From assembly GCA_030619435.1 (NCBI GenBank), contig JAUXBI010000065.1:1-8274 (forward strand): 8,274 bases of DNA. Direction: 5' to 3'. The notes under the pieces are model-generated. The model did not search any database. It saw nothing but the letters and a program-made list of their open reading frames with translations, and was not told where the DNA came from. This DNA is from Syntrophaceae bacterium. GTDB lineage: Bacteria; Desulfobacterota; Syntrophia; Syntrophales; UBA2210. Of this stretch, positions 5,573 through 8,274 are shown one piece after another (positions within the stretch are counted from its first letter, which is position 1; the number at the start of each line of letters is the position of its first letter). Position numbers and translations under genes: made by a program.

Positions 5573-6874
5573 TTAATCCTCATCATCGTAATCTTGCGGC
5601 TCCTCAGCCCCCTCCGGAACTTCCGCCTCGATAGAACGGGTGATCCCCTTCGAAAGCAGGGCGGAAATAAGAAAGAGAATAATCATCGCGACAACGATAA
5701 TCAGGATTATTGTCTTTATCCACGCACTTGCCTCTTTTTCTATCCTCTGGGAGGTCGCCAGTGACATCTCATTAAACTTGTCCACATCCAGCCCCATCCC
5801 GATCCATCCGAATCCGGCAGGTTGTGGATAATTTGCCGAGTAAAACGGTATCGGCGCGTAGGCGACAAACTTGGTGTAACCGCCGAATTTATAGATTTTA
5901 CTTCCCGAATGACCCGCAGCCGCGTCCTTTGCAACCTCAGGCAGCGCCGGATCCATAAAACCCAGCAAGAAGAGATTAAGAACCCCTTCGTCCTTCTTCA
6001 CCATACTATCCAGCGTCTCACTCGTCACAGGTGGAACGGGCGTTCCATCCGTATACAAACCAGCTATATTGTAATCATCCGGATGCGATATGATGAGACC
6101 CCTGTCATCGACCATATATGCATAGTTCCCCGTCGATGAATCCGATTCAAATACGTAGCCGGCCTGGGTTGGTATAATATTATCTGTAAATCTTGCAAGG
6201 TGTCTCACATCAAGGGCAAGAGTGACAAATCCAGCAAACCCCTGTTTATCATACAAAGGCGTCGCGAAACGAATGATACCTTCAAATCGCTTTCCCTTCT
6301 CGAAATCAGTCCGGTTCACATACCAACCCGTAATATGGGACACATAGACATCGCCCTTGTCAAGATTTTTTGTCCTGGCAAAATAATCTTCTGCCTTATA
6401 GATCGTATTTGCAGGATCGCTGACATTCACCCGCCCGGACTTCGGCACGATCGCCCCATTGGTAATCTTGATGATCTCATTACCAGCTCTGTCCACCAGG
6501 GCCATTTCCATGTACACTGGCTCTGAAGATTTGACAAGCTTTCCATCCTTTTTCACCCAGAGAGCCTGCCTGTTTTTCAGCATAAATTCTTTGTACGTCT
6601 CTGCATCTGCCGGCAGGATTGTGGCCACCAGTGTATCTTTCTCGCATTCCTGCAGGAAATAGGCAACATTCTCGGCTATCGCAGCAGTACGCATCGTAAT
6701 TTCTTCCTGCGCCTTCTGATCAAGAACAGCCGCCGCCCCCTTCTTCGATATATCCCCTAACTGAAAGATGCCGTTGGCTATCAAAAAAGATGCCAATAAT
6801 AAGGGGATGACGATAAGCAGGAAGAATACTCTCGCTACGGTGAAAAACTGCTTACCCTCTTTCGTTTCTGACAT
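5573..6874 (-). CDS. Membrane-anchored double-Cache-like sensor protein without output domain
   Basis: A protein of 433 residues (435 if the ATG at 6880 is used). Numbering from 6880: TM1 at about 18-39, a periplasmic region at 40-385, TM2 at about 389-410, and a short cytoplasmic tail. The periplasmic part has the dCache_1 pattern. A long first helix precedes a distal module with MEMALVDRAGNEI (124-136), YVSHITG (179-185) and FATPLYD (205-211). A proximal module has YMVDDRGLIISHPD (255-268) and FVAYAPIPF (338-346). After TM2 the text LSKGITRSIEAE looks like the start of a HAMP, but the chain ends within 20 residues in a strongly acidic tail (YDDED). No kinase, methyl-accepting or cyclase domain is present. 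The start at 6874 is preferred because GGGGGAG ends 6 nt before it but directly abuts the ATG at 6880. The ligand is unknown. It follows atpE by 53 nt and may be cotranscribed. Confidence 0.82.
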   Translation of the reverse strand: MSETKEGKQFFTVARVFFLLIVIPLLLASFLIANGIFQLGDISKKGAAAVLDQKAQEEITMRTAAIAENVAYFLQECEKDTLVATILPADAETYKEFMLKNRQALWVKKDGKLVKSSEPVYMEMALVDRAGNEIIKITNGAIVPKSGRVNVSDPANTIYKAEDYFARTKNLDKGDVYVSHITGWYVNRTDFEKGKRFEGIIRFATPLYDKQGFAGFVTLALDVRHLARFTDNIIPTQAGYVFESDSSTGNYAYMVDDRGLIISHPDDYNIAGLYTDGTPVPPVTSETLDSMVKKDEGVLNLFLLGFMDPALPEVAKDAAAGHSGSKIYKFGGYTKFVAYAPIPFYSANYPQPAGFGWIGMGLDVDKFNEMSLATSQRIEKEASAWIKTIILIIVVAMIILFLISALLSKGITRSIEAEVPEGAEEPQDYDDED

Positions 6875-6927
6875 TTTCATCTCCCCCTGACTTTTGTTAA
6901 TTTTGAGATTAGTTACTCAAATACCGA

Positions 6928-7302
6928 TTAACTCAAAAGTAAACTTGCGTAAGGGTTTGCAAAGAGAATAACAAGCGAAACGACGAGGGCATATATGGCA
7001 ATCGATTCCGCCATAGCCATACCAACCAGCATTGTCATCATAATCTTTCCCTGAACGCCCGGATTCCTTCCGACCGCATTACAGGCTCCACTCGCGGCAT
7101 TACCGATACCCAATCCGGCTCCTATTGCCCCTACTCCAATTGCGAGTCCCGCCGCTATCATGGCTCCTACGGCAAAGATAACTTTTGCATAGGATCCACC
7201 TTCCGGAAGGGCCTCCGCTGCAAATACAACTGGTGAAGTTACCAACAGGGTCGCCGTTGCTATCAGCAGAGCTGATACCCACTTTACTGATTTTCTTAAC
7301 AT
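6928..7302 (-). CDS. atpE: ATP synthase F0 subunit c
   Basis: The c subunit forms the rotating membrane ring that carries ions through F0. This 124-residue form is longer than the usual 75-90 because residues 1-29 form a signal-peptide-like extension (MLRK, hydrophobic core, VFAAE). Helix 1 carries the glycine-rich GVGAIGAGLGIG (56-67), the polar loop has the conserved RNP (79-81), and helix 2 has the ion-binding glutamate E99 in AMAES with Y104. Aligned with Na+-type rings, the Gln of helix 1 is replaced by Ile (I66), although S100 and Y104 remain. Proton coupling is therefore more likely, as inference. The ATG at 7302 follows AGGAG by about 8 nt. No atpB lies directly upstream: the gene begins its own unit after a long intergenic region. 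The Cache-protein gene follows. Confidence 0.95.
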   Translation of the reverse strand: MLRKSVKWVSALLIATATLLVTSPVVFAAEALPEGGSYAKVIFAVGAMIAAGLAIGVGAIGAGLGIGNAASGACNAVGRNPGVQGKIMMTMLVGMAMAESIAIYALVVSLVILFANPYASLLLS

Positions 7303-7462
7303 TTTTTTCTCCTTTCTTGATCAACACTTTGTTTTATCTACACTTGATACAAAAAATTTTTGAGCATGGCTCCTCTTGAAACCGCTCGTATTTCTGCAAC
7401 AGACATGCCATTTATCTCTTCGTGAATATAATTTTGTTGAACATAGCGTGATCATTACACAT

Positions 7463-7468
7463 ATTATA
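7463..7468 (-). promoter_or_regulatory. Perfect -10 hexamer upstream of atpE
   Basis: The minus strand reads TATAAT (7468..7463). The positions where a -35 should lie give AACCCG or TAACCC, which match poorly. It could be a promoter relying on an activator, with a leader of about 150 nt before atpE, or a chance match in AT-rich DNA. Confidence 0.3.
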
Positions 7469-7610
7469 CATCTTTCACTCAGCGCCGGGTTAAATCTCAA
7501 GTTGCACGATTTAACATTTTATTCAATCAGCCTGACAAATTGAACGAAAGGTGGAATGACAAAGATCACGAACCATGGATCATAAAAACTCGGATTTTCT
7601 TTGATTTTCT

Positions 7611-7637
7611 TTTATACCCACCGGCAGATAAAGTCAA
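7611..7637 (-). promoter_or_regulatory. Candidate distal promoter for atpE
   Basis: On the minus strand TTGACT (7637..7632) and TATAAA (7616..7611) each match five of six consensus bases. The spacer is 15 nt, shorter than the ideal 17. Use of this site would give atpE a leader of about 300 nt. Confidence 0.35.
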
Positions 7638-7677
7638 CAAAAGCACATAAGCTTATTAGCTATTTTCATGATTTTTA

Positions 7678-7706
7678 TTGAAAATTAGCATCAAGATCTG
7701 TAGTAT
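7678..7706 (+). promoter_or_regulatory. Candidate promoter of the plus-strand membrane/sensor pair
   Basis: TTGAAA (7678-7683) and TAGTAT (7701-7706) are separated by 17 nt, with TATAGA overlapping 3 nt later. Transcription would start near 7713, about 40 nt before the small gene. The -10 match is moderate. Confidence 0.35.
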
Positions 7707-7755
7707 AGAAAAGTTAATAGATTTCGTGGTTAACAAATCAGAGGGAATGTTGATA

Positions 7756-7929
7756 ATGCAGGAAATACTGACGGTGATAACCTACCTGGTCGTCTGGCTG
7801 ATTTGCAGGAAGGTTGTGGAGATTCAGAGCGGGCTGGTTACGCTTATTATCTCTCTTGGCGCGGCCGTGTCCGTTTATGTGCTTTTCGCCGCCAAGGGCC
7901 ATCAAGATAAAAAGAATGATGACGGATAA
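7756..7929 (+). CDS. Small two-helix membrane protein of unknown function
   Basis: A 57-residue protein starting MQEILTVITYLVVW. Two hydrophobic segments (about 4-18 and 25-46) are joined by a short basic/polar turn (CRKVVEIQS), and the C-terminus is charged (KGHQDKKNDDG). No family is recognised. The start is uncertain: GAGGG at 7741-7745 is 10 nt before this ATG, 4 nt before an in-frame TTG (7750), and only 1 nt before an in-frame ATG (7747). The frame also extends to a TTG at 7678 with no ribosome site. The stop lies 2 nt before the ATG of the sensor gene, so translation is probably coupled and the protein may act with that sensor in the membrane. No signal peptide or lipobox is seen. Confidence 0.6.
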   Translation: MQEILTVITYLVVWLICRKVVEIQSGLVTLIISLGAAVSVYVLFAAKGHQDKKNDDG

Positions 7930-7931
7930 CC

Positions 7932-8274
7932 ATGAACAAAACAGGCACTAACAACGGCTACGGGTCTTTCCCGGCCAACATAAAGATTCCCGTCTGGCTG
8001 ACCATAGCAGCTGTTATTACATTTATCCTTATCCTGGCTTTTACCGTCAATCATGCACGTGAGAGAGATATCGTAGAACAGTTCAGCCGGCAACAACTGG
8101 CCATCGCCAGGGGAACTGCCGCCGGGATAGAAGATCTTATCTCCAGTGTCGAGAAGAGCATGATAATCCTTTCCAGACTCCCATGCGTCACGGAAGTCAT
8201 GCCTGAAACAACCAGACAGAGTATAAAGGTAATCTACGACAATCTGGATGGAAAGGTGGGGTTTATAGCGGTAA
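7932..8274 (+). CDS. N-terminal part of a membrane sensor protein (probably a Cache-type histidine kinase), runs off the window
   Basis: An open frame from ATG 7932 to the window end (114 codons). A short polar N-terminus (1-18) is followed by a transmembrane helix at about 20-39 (VWLTIAAVITFILILAF). An extracytoplasmic helical segment then begins HARERDIVEQFSRQQLAIAR, and after it IEDLISSVEKSMIILSRLP. This long helix, with QQLAIARGTA and a xxLSRLP ending, is the usual start of Cache sensor regions in deltaproteobacterial histidine kinases and related receptors. The output domain lies outside the window, so kinase activity is inferred from the family pattern only. The ATG has a weak ribosome site and probably depends on coupling with the small gene 2 nt upstream. 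Confidence 0.75.
   Translation, partial: MNKTGTNNGYGSFPANIKIPVWLTIAAVITFILILAFTVNHARERDIVEQFSRQQLAIARGTAAGIEDLISSVEKSMIILSRLPCVTEVMPETTRQSIKVIYDNLDGKVGFIAV

Larger units (their letters stand above)
7303..7755. other. Divergent AT-rich intergenic region between atpE and the plus-strand pair
   Basis: About 450 bases have no supported gene. The atpE side holds the AGGAG ribosome site and two promoter-like sites on the minus strand. The plus-strand side holds a promoter-like pair and an AT-rich hairpin (7659-7668 with 7679-7689, one bulge) before the small membrane-protein gene. Its size and divergent arrangement suit regulation of both sides. I saw no recognisable riboswitch or operator. Confidence 0.5.

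Noticed and set aside
6901..6938. Inverted repeat TTTTGAG/CTCAAAA at the end of atpE as a terminator
   Set aside because: The stem is short, AT-only apart from two G-C pairs, overlaps the stop codon and is not followed by a T run.
7365..7424. 19-codon plus-strand ORF (MAPLETARISATDMPFISS) in the intergenic region
   Set aside because: It has no Shine-Dalgarno and no promoter with good spacing, and its length is expected by chance.

Overview
The window looks like a chromosomal segment of a Gram-negative bacterium, most likely a deltaproteobacterium (Desulfobacterota; Syntrophales- or Desulfobacterales-like). This is inferred from the style of the ATP synthase c subunit, a stand-alone periplasmic double-Cache sensor protein, FlgT-like and lipoprotein envelope genes, and an intergenic palindromic element of a type I recall from that phylum. 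No database search was possible. Most genes lie on the minus strand, so the transcribed order runs from high to low coordinates.

Right end (7303-8274): a divergent intergenic region separates minus-strand atpE from a plus-strand pair. The pair is a 57-residue two-helix membrane protein followed after 2 nt by the N-terminus of a membrane-anchored sensor protein that runs off the window. AtpE is the proton-channel c subunit with an N-terminal signal-like extension. It is followed 53 nt downstream by a double-Cache-like receptor that has no output domain and ends in an acidic tail. A strong hairpin terminator closes that unit.

Middle (3075-5220): a tightly packed minus-strand operon encodes a small helical protein resembling PopZ/DUF2497-type C-termini, a secreted protein with a FlgT-N-like fold, a GNA1162/DUF799-like outer-membrane lipoprotein, and a CDP-alcohol phosphatidyltransferase (probably PgsA). 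Overlaps and gaps are -3, 4 and 19 nt. It looks like an envelope-biogenesis or lipid operon. A tRNA-Val(GAC) gene with its own promoter follows.

Left end (1-2744): the classical translation operon thrS-infC-rpmI. Its infC has no usable ATG, GTG or TTG start and appears to begin at ATA, six nucleotides after an extended Shine-Dalgarno sequence. This matches the known use of rare start codons for IF3 autoregulation. A 125-bp element with imperfect terminal inverted repeats sits between infC and rpmI, where E. coli keeps its L20-responsive translational operator.

Nothing in the window is clearly a wholly new system. The parts most worth following up are the FlgT-like/lipoprotein operon, the output-less Cache protein next to a solitary atpE, the ATA start of infC, and the palindromic element inside the ribosomal-protein operon.
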